Below are positions 7,995 through 16,165 of a stretch of DNA of 64,000 nt, piece after piece. This stretch comes from an uncultured Collinsella sp. (GTDB taxonomy: Bacteria > Actinomycetota > Coriobacteriia > Coriobacteriales > Coriobacteriaceae). Where the stretch lies: positions 44,283 through 108,282 of the forward strand of contig CABQJJ010000003.1 of the NCBI GenBank assembly GCA_902464485.1, written 5' to 3'. A program made the position numbers and the translations under genes. The notes below the pieces were generated by a model that had not been told where the DNA came from, did no database searches, and saw only the letters and a list, made by a program, of their open reading frames with translations. The stretch's first letter is position 1; every line of letters starts with the position of its first letter.

Positions 7995-8288
7995 CTACAA
8001 AGCGCTCACAATGCTATCCAAGATGCCTTCGGCATTCTGCGTAGCATAATCACCGGCGGTAATCACGTGAACATTCTTGGCGCCGGCTTCCTCAAACGCC
8101 TCCTTGGCATAACCAACCTGCGGCCCCAACAAAACGACATCCGCGTCGCCAATGCGATCGGCAGCAGTTGCCATCGGCGAAGCTTCAATCGAAATCTCAA
8201 GATTACGCGCGTCGGCAACGCTCTTGATCTTTGAAACCAGCAGGCTGGTGGTCACACCGGTATTGCAGCAGACGAGTACCTGTTTCAT
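7995..8288 (-). CDS. PTS lactose/cellobiose-type EIIB protein, stand-alone
   Basis: 97 residues from MKQVLVCCNTGVTTSLLV, with AGGA upstream of the ATG. The phospho-acceptor Cys lies in the P-loop VLVCCNTG, and DVVLLGPQVGYAKEAF is typical of the lactose/cellobiose IIB fold. It receives phosphate from a IIA and passes it to sugar bound in a IIC. No IIC or IIA gene is adjacent, so its partner is unknown. The two IICB proteins in this window already have their own IIB domains. It may serve a distant IIC or have a regulatory role. Confidence 0.8.
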   Translation of the reverse strand: MKQVLVCCNTGVTTSLLVSKIKSVADARNLEISIEASPMATAADRIGDADVVLLGPQVGYAKEAFEEAGAKNVHVITAGDYATQNAEGILDSIVSAL

Positions 8289-8415
8289 AAGGTGTCCTGC
8301 CTTCCTCTTCAATCTTGCCCCACAGGCAAGCAGCTATCACTTTGAAAAAAGAGCATAGCGAATTGAGTTCGCATATGCAGCATTATTCAGATAATAGCAA
8401 GCGGTCTCTAGGTTC

Positions 8416-8450
8416 AAAAAAGGGAAGTCGAGAATGACACCCGACTCCCC
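8416..8450 (-). terminator. Terminator of the mgl operon
   Basis: On the minus strand, GGGGAGTCG pairs with CGACTTCCC and is followed by six T. It lies about 28 bp past the mglC-like stop codon. Confidence 0.85.
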
Positions 8451-8478
8451 TTATATCGCATGGAGACACACGCGTTAG

Positions 8479-10134
8479 CTATTTCTTCTGGACGTACTTG
8501 AGGCAGTCGAGCGTAACGGCGACGAGAATGATCAGGCCGGAGAACACGAACTGCAGGTTGGTATCAATACCCAGAATGGTCAGTGCATAGGTAAGAGCGG
8601 TGAAGATCAGCACACCGACGGTGACGCCGGAAATCTTGCCGATACCGCCGGTGAAGGAAACGCCACCGACAACGCACGCGGCGATAGCGTCCATCTCCCA
8701 GCCCTGGCCGTAAGCAGCGGAGCCAGAACCGACCATGCGGATGCACTCGAGCCAAGAACCAAAGCCGTACAAGATACCGGCGAGGATGAAGGCGCCGATG
8801 GAAACAGCGAAGACGTTGATACCAGAGACGGAAGCAGCCTCGGGGTTGCCGCCGACGGCGAACATGTTCTTACCGAAGGTGGTCTTGTTCCAAATGAACC
8901 ACACGACCACGATAGCAGCGACGGCCCACAGGATGATCGTCGGGAAGCTGCCAATACGCGGAGTGACCATGGCAGGAATCAGAGGATTGATCGAACCGAA
9001 GGACACGCCCTTGGTGGCATAGGTGACAAGACCAAAAATGATGAGCATGTTGGCCATCGTCGAGATGAACCAGTGCATCTTAAACTTAGCGGTAAAGAAG
9101 CCAGCAATGGCAGAGAATGCGGTGCACAGGACAACGCAGACAACAAGTGCCAGGATGATCTGGCCCACGACGGGCATGGTGGAGAAGTCGAAAGCGATGC
9201 CAAACACGGTACCGGTGTTTGGACCGGCGTGCATGATGATGGTAGACGCCACCATACTCATACCGACCATACGGCCAATCGACAGGTCGGTACCAGTCTG
9301 GAGGATCAGGCCGGCGACGCCAAGTGCCAAGAACATACGGGGCGAAGCCTGCTGGAAAATGTTCAGCACGTTCTGAGTCGTGAGCAGCTGCGTGCCCTTA
9401 ACAACCGGCGTGATAGCGCACAGGGCGATGAAAACCAGCGCAATGGCGATATATAGACCGTTGTTGAGCAGGAACGTACGCGTATTAAACGTGTATTTGT
9501 AGTTCTCCCAACGCTGCGCCATGTTCTCGGCAAAGGTGAACTTGCCAATACGAAGCAAGTCGATCAGATGATAGCGATAGGCAAATGCCTCATGCTCGCG
9601 GTCCTTGATCTGCTGCAGCTCCTGCTGATAGGTCACCTTGGCGTCGAACTGCTTGTTCTTGTAGACGTACTTCTCTTCTTTGATCTCGGCCTGGTCGGTG
9701 ATACCGGCAATGCCAGCCTGGTGCTCCTTCTCGAGCTCGGCGAGATGCTTCTGGTAGGCAGCCTTGGCAGCTTCGCGCTCAGCGGCGCAGCTTGCCTTGA
9801 CGGGAGCGAGGTACTCAGTCTCGTAGTGAGCCTTCAGATAGTTCTCGGCATCGGCAACAAGCTTGTCGATCTTACCCTTATTCTGGGCTTCGACCTGCTT
9901 GGCATGCTCCATCTGTGCCTTGTAGCCATTGATGGCCTCGTCACGCTCGGCCTTAGTGAGAACGCGATCGCTCTTGGCAGCATCGATGCTGCTCTGCAGC
10001 TCGACGATACGAGTCGTACCGTCGACGCGCAGAGCGTCAACCTTCTTCTGAACCTCGTTTACATAGCTGTCGATCGGCTGGAGGAGCTTCGTCTCCTCGT
10101 CGACCGACAGAATCTTACCGGATACGGTAGGCAT
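8479..10134 (-). CDS. mglC: Galactose/methyl-galactoside ABC transporter permease with long N-terminal coiled-coil extension
   Basis: About 551 residues against roughly 340 for a usual MglC/RbsC. Residues 1-215 are hydrophilic and heptad-like, rich in Ala, Glu, Lys and Gln (for example KAAYQKHLAELEKEHQAG), and are predicted cytoplasmic coiled coil. From about 225 on comes a standard permease with eight or more helices and the motifs GTDLSIGRMVGMSM and GGNPEAASVSGINV. I prefer the ATG at 10134 over 10143 because AAGGGG is then correctly spaced. It lies directly downstream of the ATPase gene. The extension could dock the ATPase or a cytoplasmic partner; this is inference. Confidence 0.85.
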   Translation of the reverse strand: MPTVSGKILSVDEETKLLQPIDSYVNEVQKKVDALRVDGTTRIVELQSSIDAAKSDRVLTKAERDEAINGYKAQMEHAKQVEAQNKGKIDKLVADAENYLKAHYETEYLAPVKASCAAEREAAKAAYQKHLAELEKEHQAGIAGITDQAEIKEEKYVYKNKQFDAKVTYQQELQQIKDREHEAFAYRYHLIDLLRIGKFTFAENMAQRWENYKYTFNTRTFLLNNGLYIAIALVFIALCAITPVVKGTQLLTTQNVLNIFQQASPRMFLALGVAGLILQTGTDLSIGRMVGMSMVASTIIMHAGPNTGTVFGIAFDFSTMPVVGQIILALVVCVVLCTAFSAIAGFFTAKFKMHWFISTMANMLIIFGLVTYATKGVSFGSINPLIPAMVTPRIGSFPTIILWAVAAIVVVWFIWNKTTFGKNMFAVGGNPEAASVSGINVFAVSIGAFILAGILYGFGSWLECIRMVGSGSAAYGQGWEMDAIAACVVGGVSFTGGIGKISGVTVGVLIFTALTYALTILGIDTNLQFVFSGLIILVAVTLDCLKYVQKK

Positions 10135-10152
10135 GTGTTCCATCCCCTTCGT

Positions 10153-11658
10153 CTACAGATACTTGGCGCTCAGACGGAGCAGCTCTTCCTGGTTCGTCTC
10201 CTTGGTGTTGACGATACCCGAAAGATGTCCGTTCGACATGACGCCGATGCGGTTGGTGATGCCGAGAATCTCGGGCATCTCGGAAGAGACCACGATGACC
10301 GTACTGCCCTTCTTAGCCATGTCGATGATGAGCTGATAAATCTCGTACTTGGCGCCGACGTCGATGCCGCGGGTAGGCTCGTCCATCAGGAATACCTGCG
10401 GATAGCGCTCGAGCCACTTACCAAAAATGACCTTTTGCTGGTTGCCGCCGGAGAGGCTCGAAATCAGATCATCGGGCCCCATGCATTTGGTGTGCATGGT
10501 CTTGATCTCTTTGTTCGTAGCGCGAACCATCTTGTCATTAGACAGCGCAATGCCGCTCTTGTACTGATCAAGATTGGCGATGGTGGTGTTAAACGTTAGA
10601 TCGCCCTTAAGGAACAGACCGTTCGCCTTACGCTCCTCGGTAATGAGAGCAAAACCGTGCTCCATAGCGTCACGCGCCGAGGAGAAGTTCATCAGGCGAT
10701 CGCGGAAGTACACACGACCGGCAGCGCGGGTGCGAATACCAAAGATCGTCTCGAGCAGCTCGGTACGGCCGGCGCCAACCAGACCATACAGGCCGAAAAT
10801 CTCGCCCTTGCGCACATCAAAGGTGATGTCGACCAGATGCGGATCAAACTTTGTAGACAGGTGCTGCACCGAAAGGATATTGTCGCCGGGGACGTTGTCA
10901 ACCGGCGGGAAACGATTGTCAAGCGAACGGCCAACCATGGCGCTCACGAGCTCGTTCATGTCAGTCTCGCTCGTGTGCTTGGTCATGACCAGGTTGCCGT
11001 CACGCAGAACCGACACGTCATCGCAGATCTCGAAAATCTCGTCCATCTTATGCGAGATGTAGATCAGCGCGATACCCTGCTCCTTGAGCTTGCGCATCAT
11101 TTCGAACAGCTTGTCGACCTCTTGCGCCATCAAAGAACTTGTGGGCTCGTCCAGAACGATAACCTTGGCATTGTAGGACATAGCCTTGGCAATCTCGACC
11201 ATCTGACGCTGCGAAACGCTCATGTTTTTCATGGGCTGGGTCAGGTTGACGGTCATGCCCAGACGACGGAACAGGTCCGAAGCCTCTTTGCGCATGCGTG
11301 CCTCATCGATCACGCCGCCCTTGACCGGATAGCGGCCCAAGAACAGGTTGTCGACCACGTTGCGCTCGAGGCACTGGTTGAGCTCCTGATGGACCATGGC
11401 GATGCCGTTTTCCAAAGCATCCTTAGGACCGGAGAAGCTCACCTCCTTGCCGTCGAGGATAATGGATCCTTCGTCCTTTTGATAAGTGCCGAACAGGCAT
11501 TTCATCATCGTGGACTTGCCTGCGCCGTTCTCACCCATCAGGCCCATGACGGTGCCGCGGCGAACGTCGAGGTTAATGTGGTCGAGCACGCGATTGCGCC
11601 CGAACGTCTTGCTCATTCCTCGAATCGACAGGACGATGTCGTCTTGCTTGTCTGACAT
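10153..11658 (-). CDS. mglA: Galactose/methyl-galactoside ABC transporter ATP-binding protein
   Basis: 501 residues with two fused nucleotide-binding domains, as in MglA/RbsA. The first has Walker A GENGAGKST, SVSQRQM and VIVLDEPTSSL. The second has the degenerate P-loop GLVGAGRTE, SGGNQQKVIFGKWL and LMDEPTRGIDVGAKYEIY. The ATG at 11658 follows GAGGGG. It energises galactose import with the permease downstream. About 190 bp separate it from the binding-protein gene upstream, and that gap holds a LacI-type site and a hairpin. Confidence 0.93.
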   Translation of the reverse strand: MSDKQDDIVLSIRGMSKTFGRNRVLDHINLDVRRGTVMGLMGENGAGKSTMMKCLFGTYQKDEGSIILDGKEVSFSGPKDALENGIAMVHQELNQCLERNVVDNLFLGRYPVKGGVIDEARMRKEASDLFRRLGMTVNLTQPMKNMSVSQRQMVEIAKAMSYNAKVIVLDEPTSSLMAQEVDKLFEMMRKLKEQGIALIYISHKMDEIFEICDDVSVLRDGNLVMTKHTSETDMNELVSAMVGRSLDNRFPPVDNVPGDNILSVQHLSTKFDPHLVDITFDVRKGEIFGLYGLVGAGRTELLETIFGIRTRAAGRVYFRDRLMNFSSARDAMEHGFALITEERKANGLFLKGDLTFNTTIANLDQYKSGIALSNDKMVRATNKEIKTMHTKCMGPDDLISSLSGGNQQKVIFGKWLERYPQVFLMDEPTRGIDVGAKYEIYQLIIDMAKKGSTVIVVSSEMPEILGITNRIGVMSNGHLSGIVNTKETNQEELLRLSAKYL

Positions 11659-11753
11659 GTATTCACCCCTCGTTTCCCTCGATGCTCTCTCCAAACGCTG
11701 CAATCATACATCACTACGTCTGGGAGAACGTCCTGATAGGAGGCCATGGCAAA

Positions 11754-11767
11754 TGTTTACGTACTCA
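11754..11767. promoter_or_regulatory. LacI-type operator upstream of mglA
   Basis: TGTTTACGTACTCA, one of six related 14-bp sites in the window (others at 13300, 15951, 16073, 17308 and 43594). It lies about 100 bp before the mglA start, suggesting a second regulated promoter inside the operon. Confidence 0.6.
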
Positions 11768-11781
11768 TGACCTCAGAATGA

Positions 11782-11811
11782 CAAGGGGGAGCAGTCGCCT
11801 GATCCCCCTTG
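11782..11811 (-). terminator. Intercistronic hairpin between mglB and mglA
   Basis: CAAGGGGGA pairs with TCCCCCTTG around a 12-nt loop, with no U-tract. Such a hairpin can stabilise or partly terminate the binding-protein message, matching the usual need for excess binding protein. Confidence 0.55.
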
Positions 11812-11848
11812 CACACATACCTACATGCCCTTTTGAACAGGCATTGGC

Positions 11849-13150
11849 TTACTGGCCAAGAATCGACGTGTAGGAAGCGCCGTTGTCGGTCTTCACCATG
11901 TTGATGGCAAAGGCATCAAAGTCAGCCGGGTTACCAAGCTTGTTGGTAATAGAGGACTCGTTCTGGCCGTCGCCCTGGACAACCTCGAGATCGAGGTTGA
12001 GCAGCGGAGCATACTTCTCGAGCAGCGGCTTATAGGTGGAGCCCAGGAAGTTGTCGGCAGAGTTGTAAATGCTCAGCCAAACCTTCTTCTTGGCGCTATC
12101 GCCCTCGTCGAGCTGGGCCTGAGCCGTCTCGTACAGGGTATTCGCCGGGTCGGTGAAGTCCTTGTAGTTGTCGGCCGTGACCTCGAGGTTCATAGCGTAG
12201 AAGGAACGGTCCTCCTCGCTGTACTTAAAGTCATCCTCGGCGATGACGTTACCGGCATCGTCAGCCTTGCCCACGCCGGTGTTGACGTCGACGCCGTCAA
12301 GGGAGTTGCGGAGCAGACGCAGGGTGAGGTAAGCCTGGACAGCGGGGTTCTGGGAAATGGTGCCACCATAGGGGAAGTCGGTGTCGCCCAGGGCGGCAAC
12401 GGCGTCGGAGTTGGCGTCGTAACCAAAGACGGGAACCTTGTTCTCCTTGGCCCAGTTGGAGTACATGGACATGCCCATGCCGTCGTTGTTGGAGACAACG
12501 ATATCGATCTGCTCACCGAAGGCGGAAGCCCAGGTGCCGGACAGAGCGTTACCGGCGGTCGGAGCGTCCCACGTGGCGCCGGCGGAGGTCTTCATCTCCT
12601 GGCTGGCGAGCTCACGGACGATGAACTTCTTGCCGTCGACCTCGATCTCGCCGTCCTTGACCTTGTCGGACTTGCCGTCCGTGTTGGTGCCGACGGGGTC
12701 GGAAACGATCTGGCCGTCCTTCTCGACAGCGGTGCCCAGGGCCTTGCGGCAGCCACGGGTACGAGCGATGGAGTCGTTGTGTCCCACGTCACCGATGGCG
12801 AGGACGTAGCCAATGACGCCGTCACCGTTACGGTCGATGTCGGCAGCATGAGCCTTGATGTACTCGACGACCATCTGGCCCTCGAGCTCGCCGCCCTGCT
12901 TGGCGTCAAAGCCGACGTAGTAGGTGTCATCGTTCCACTTGAGCGTGGTCATATCCAGCTCACCGGTGGAAGAGTTAGAAGGCTGGCGGTTGTAGAAAAC
13001 GACCGGCTTCTGAGCGTTAGCGGTGCTACCGCCAGCAGCGGAGCCAGCGTCGCTACCGGAACCACCGCAACCCGCGAGAGAGCCGGCAGTTGCGACGCCC
13101 ATCACGCCGAGGCCGCAGGCCTGAAGGAATTGACGACGAGAAAGTGCCAT
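11849..13150 (-). CDS. mglB: Galactose/glucose-binding lipoprotein, apparently circularly permuted
   Basis: 433 residues. The N-terminus has a twin-arginine motif SRRQFL at 4-9 and a lipobox LAGC with Cys28, so it is exported folded and lipid-anchored. The mature part starts with KPVVFYNRQPS, which in MglB lies about 90 residues into the protein. It then runs in order through YYVGFDAKQGG, the calcium-loop-like DRNGDGVIGYV, VVSNNDGMGMSM and VPVFGYDANSD. The last 80 residues (354-433: VWLSIYNSADNF, VVQGDGQNESSI, FDAFAINMVKTDNG) match the beginning of ordinary MglB (VTIYKYDDNF, NDSQNDQ, ALAINLVDP). The canonical first segment has thus moved to the C-terminus. It should deliver galactose or glucose to MglAC. 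The start is supported by AAGGGG. Confidence 0.88.
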   Translation of the reverse strand: MALSRRQFLQACGLGVMGVATAGSLAGCGGSGSDAGSAAGGSTANAQKPVVFYNRQPSNSSTGELDMTTLKWNDDTYYVGFDAKQGGELEGQMVVEYIKAHAADIDRNGDGVIGYVLAIGDVGHNDSIARTRGCRKALGTAVEKDGQIVSDPVGTNTDGKSDKVKDGEIEVDGKKFIVRELASQEMKTSAGATWDAPTAGNALSGTWASAFGEQIDIVVSNNDGMGMSMYSNWAKENKVPVFGYDANSDAVAALGDTDFPYGGTISQNPAVQAYLTLRLLRNSLDGVDVNTGVGKADDAGNVIAEDDFKYSEEDRSFYAMNLEVTADNYKDFTDPANTLYETAQAQLDEGDSAKKKVWLSIYNSADNFLGSTYKPLLEKYAPLLNLDLEVVQGDGQNESSITNKLGNPADFDAFAINMVKTDNGASYTSILGQ

Positions 13151-13211
13151 GAGGAATTCCCCTTTCTTAGCGCATCCCTTAATGCGCTTTGACTACCAAA
13201 ACGAGCGTCAG

Positions 13212-13247
13212 GGGACATTCGATGCTTGCGCTAGCATTTAATGTCCC
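13212..13247. repeat. Palindrome with GGGACATT / AATGTCCC arms
   Basis: An outer GGGACATT stem and an inner ATGCT/AGCAT stem around TGCGC. It belongs to the GGGAC-headed palindrome group and lies about 60 bp upstream of mglB. The rest of 13151-13544 holds the operator, a terminator and another palindrome, with no gene. Confidence 0.55.
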
Positions 13248-13299
13248 TCGACAGGCTCCAACTCCCCGCCGCAGCGCAGCGGCAGAGACGAGTCGTTAA

Positions 13300-13313
13300 T
13301 GAGTACGTTAACA
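13300..13313. promoter_or_regulatory. LacI-type operator upstream of mglB
   Basis: TGAGTACGTTAACA, identical to the sites at 16073 and 43594. It lies 150 bp upstream of the mglB start codon. Confidence 0.65.
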
Positions 13314-13432
13314 GCATGGCGATTAAAGTCAGGCCAGAGTTTTATCAAAGATGCCGAACGGTCGATACGGAGACGCGAACGGTAGGTATCAAATGAACGC
13401 GTTTCAAGGTCAAACAGGGTGTTTTACAAATA

Positions 13433-13465
13433 AACCCTGCCGTCACCGCAGGTAACGGCAGGGTT
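13433..13465 (-). terminator. Terminator after the flavodiiron protein gene
   Basis: AACCCTGCCGT pairs with ACGGCAGGGTT. Reading on the minus strand it is followed by TATTTGT. It lies downstream of the gene ending at 13545. Confidence 0.6.
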
Positions 13466-13502
13466 AAGCGATTTACCATAAAACCGTGAGACAAAAAGGG
13501 AA

Positions 13503-13535
13503 ACCACCACAAAGGTGCCTGTCCCTTTTGTGGTG
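13503..13535. repeat. REP-like palindrome CCACCACAAA / TTTTGTGGTGG
   Basis: Arms surround GGTGCCTGTCCC. It is related to 7892-7922 and lies immediately after the flavodiiron gene stop. Confidence 0.65.
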
Positions 13536-13544
13536 GAAATGGGT

Positions 13545-14705
13545 TTACTTGGAAAGTTCGTCGGCAAGCGATTCAATCTGGGCGCGCGACGTGTCGTTGA
13601 GCGAGCCCAGAACGGTCACCTTATTCTGCGCCAGGGTAATATCCTTCATGTCCTCGAGTTCCTTGGTCATCACCTTGGCGGCCGCAGGCGCCCAAGAGCC
13701 GGCCTCGACAAGTGCCACCGTGCGGTTCTGATAGGCGTGCTCGGCAAGCGCATGGATAAAAGTGCTCATGAACGGGAAGATCTCGCCCTGATAGGTAATG
13801 GAAGCGAGCACCAGGCGGTCATAGCGGAACGCGTCCTCAACGGCCTCGGCCATATCGTCGCGAGCCAGGTCAAAGACGGAGACCTTCTGGCCGCGGGCCT
13901 CGAGCGCAGATGCGAGCTCCTCGACGGCAGCCTTCAGATGGCCATACACACTCGCATAGGCGATCGTGATGCCCTCGTCCTCGGGCTGGTAGCTCGACCA
14001 GGTGTTGTAAGTGTCGAGGTAATAGCCCAGATTCTCGCTAAGAACGGGACCGTGGAGCGGGCAGATGATCTGGATGTCCAAATCGGCGGCCTTCTTGAGC
14101 ACGGCCTGCACAAACTTGCCAAACTTTCCCACGATGCCAAAGTAGTAACGGCGCGCTTCGCAAGCCCAGCCTTCGGGATCCTCGATGTCGTTAGCACCGA
14201 ACTTGCCAAAGCCGTCGGCACTAAAGAGCACCTTGTCGGTGGACTCGTAGGAAAAGAGCACCTCGGGCCAGTGCACGTTGGGAGCGCCGACAAACGTCAG
14301 GCTGTGACCACCCAGGTCGAGCACATCGCCCTCTTTGACGACCATCTTGCGCTCGGGGAAGTCGGTGCCAAAGTAGTTGACCATCATGCGGAAAGCGCCC
14401 ATGCTGGCCACAATCTGCGCCTGGGGATAGCGCTCCATAAAGGTGGCGATACCAGCGGAGTGATCGGGCTCCATGTGATGGACGACCAGGTAGTCGGGCG
14501 TACGGCCATTGAGCACGGCATCGAGGTTGCCGAGCCACTCGTCGACAAAGCCAGCGTCAACCGAATCGGCGACAGCGATCTTCTCGCCCAGGATGACGTA
14601 GCTGTTGTATGCCATACCGTTCTCGGACACGTCGTACTGGCCCTCGAACAGGTCAATGTCGTGATCGTTGACGCCAATGTAGCGGATATCCTTGGTGATC
14701 TCCAT
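13545..14705 (-). CDS. FprA-family A-type flavoprotein (flavodiiron protein)
   Basis: 386 residues from the ATG at 14705, which follows AGGAGG. Residues 1-245 are the metallo-beta-lactamase-like diiron domain with HHMEPDHSAG (His77, Glu79, Asp81, His82), a later His in GAPNVHWPE, Asp in FSADGFG and His in CPLHGPV. Residues 250-386 are a flavodoxin domain (ITIAYASVYGHLKAAVEELA, then GEIFPFMSTF and VEAGSWAPAA). The family reduces O2 to water or NO to N2O in anaerobes. It is probably a single-gene unit, and its position between sugar operons looks incidental. Confidence 0.93.
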   Translation of the reverse strand: MEITKDIRYIGVNDHDIDLFEGQYDVSENGMAYNSYVILGEKIAVADSVDAGFVDEWLGNLDAVLNGRTPDYLVVHHMEPDHSAGIATFMERYPQAQIVASMGAFRMMVNYFGTDFPERKMVVKEGDVLDLGGHSLTFVGAPNVHWPEVLFSYESTDKVLFSADGFGKFGANDIEDPEGWACEARRYYFGIVGKFGKFVQAVLKKAADLDIQIICPLHGPVLSENLGYYLDTYNTWSSYQPEDEGITIAYASVYGHLKAAVEELASALEARGQKVSVFDLARDDMAEAVEDAFRYDRLVLASITYQGEIFPFMSTFIHALAEHAYQNRTVALVEAGSWAPAAAKVMTKELEDMKDITLAQNKVTVLGSLNDTSRAQIESLADELSK

Positions 14706-14834
14706 CAGGCAAAGCCTCCTAGATAGACAAAAGAACTTGTCCATCATAGCACTCGCCTTCATAGCCACGGCTATCTGCTAGCATCCCTGCCGATTGTTAT
14801 TGATGCGGAATATATCGCTTTTGACCTGCAAAAA

Positions 14835-15866
14835 CTATATGCGAGGCTCTGCCGTGGTATGTCGAACGATGAGCTTGCCCGGAATACGAATGGCAACAGT
14901 CTTGCCCGTTGCTCCCGCCTTGGGAACCGCATGCTCGAATACCTCGCGTCCGCGCTGATGTAGATCGAATCGTACGGTCGTGAGCTCGTTATGCGCGACA
15001 AAGTCGTCGAGTGAGTCATCGACGCCCACCACGCTCACGTCCTCGGGCACACGCAATCCGCTGTCGCGCAACGCAGCGATCGCACCGTTTGCCATCTGGT
15101 CATTTGCCGCGTAAATCGCCGTCATGGTGCGGTCGTGCTCGGCCAGATATCTGCCGGCCTCGTAACCGCTGTTGGCAGACCAGTCGCCCTCGAGCGGCTC
15201 AGCCATTTTGATATGCCTGCGCTCGAGAGAATCTCTCCAACCAGCCCGGCGGAACTGTTCGTCGACCGAGAAGGACGGACCGCCGATAAAGCGAATTTGC
15301 TCGTGGCCCAGCTCAAACAGATGATCCATAAGCAGCAGAGAGCAGCCATAGTGGTCAGAGTCGACCGTGGTTACCCGCGGGTGAGCATACATGGTGACGA
15401 TGACCGTGCCGATACCCGGCAGAGGCACAAACGTCTCAAAGTCGGGCGCCAGTCGGCTCATGCCGATGATGATGCCATCCACGGGCAGCGCTGCCATGCG
15501 ACGAGTGGCCTCGGCAAGCGAAAACTCCTCGGTCTTGGACATCTCGACCAGTGTGATAGCACAACCGCGTTCGCGGGCCGCACTGGCAATGCCGTCGATC
15601 ATCGTCAGATTACCGAACTTGGTGACGTCATTAACGCACAGCCCGACCGAATGGTAGCGGCCGTCGCGCAGCGAGCGACCGGCATAGCTCGGACGGAAAC
15701 CGAGCTCCTGCATGGCTGCCTGCACGCGCTGACGCGTCTGCTCGTTCACGTTGGGCAATCCGTTGGCAACGCGCGAAACCGTCTGCTGCGAAACACCGGC
15801 AGCGCGGGCAACGTCGACCATGGAAACCGGACGCGAACCCGTGTCGTTGGAAGGGCGCCTTGCCAC
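14835..15866 (-). CDS. LacI-family regulator, likely of galactose genes
   Basis: 343 residues from a GTG preceded by AAGGTGA. Residues 14-40 form the LacI headpiece (MVDVARAAGVSQQTVSRVAN), followed by the hinge and a periplasmic-binding-like sensor domain (YGCSLLLMDHLFELGHEQIRFIGG, then VPEDVSVVGVDDS). It is divergent from galM, with operator-like sites in front of both. The same 14-bp motif before mglB, mglA, galK and a PTS gene makes it the likely regulator of that set. The effector, presumably galactose or a related sugar, cannot be seen. Confidence 0.88.
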   Translation of the reverse strand: MARRPSNDTGSRPVSMVDVARAAGVSQQTVSRVANGLPNVNEQTRQRVQAAMQELGFRPSYAGRSLRDGRYHSVGLCVNDVTKFGNLTMIDGIASAARERGCAITLVEMSKTEEFSLAEATRRMAALPVDGIIIGMSRLAPDFETFVPLPGIGTVIVTMYAHPRVTTVDSDHYGCSLLLMDHLFELGHEQIRFIGGPSFSVDEQFRRAGWRDSLERRHIKMAEPLEGDWSANSGYEAGRYLAEHDRTMTAIYAANDQMANGAIAALRDSGLRVPEDVSVVGVDDSLDDFVAHNELTTVRFDLHQRGREVFEHAVPKAGATGKTVAIRIPGKLIVRHTTAEPRI

Positions 15867-15950
15867 AAAATCACCTTCGCTCCTGTAGGAAGCCTAAATA
15901 CCCCATGCGAAATTGCTGGTCACGCGGGAGGCTTTGTTGTCTATCGATAA

Positions 15951-15964
15951 TGTTAACGTACTCT
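15951..15964. promoter_or_regulatory. LacI-type operator in front of the LacI gene
   Basis: TGTTAACGTACTCT, 85 bp upstream of the GTG start. This suggests autoregulation. Confidence 0.6.
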
Positions 15965-16072
15965 ACTATACCTATCAGCAGTTATGTAACGCCCTCAACA
16001 CCACCTGAATACCGTTCACGGCTCATTTTCGACCGATTGCAGGAAAGCGAAGAAGTCCGTGGTTCCAGGCTA

Positions 16073-16086
16073 TGAGTACGTTAACA
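16073..16086. promoter_or_regulatory. LacI-type operator in front of galM
   Basis: TGAGTACGTTAACA, about 80 bp upstream of the galM start and about 110 bp from the previous site. The pair could support looping between the divergent promoters. Confidence 0.65.
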
Positions 16087-16165
16087 TAAAACGTAAGCAC
16101 ACCGATACCATGATGGCCTGCGCTCCCGGAGCGCAGGCCATGGCGTCGTATTCGAAAGGACGCTC

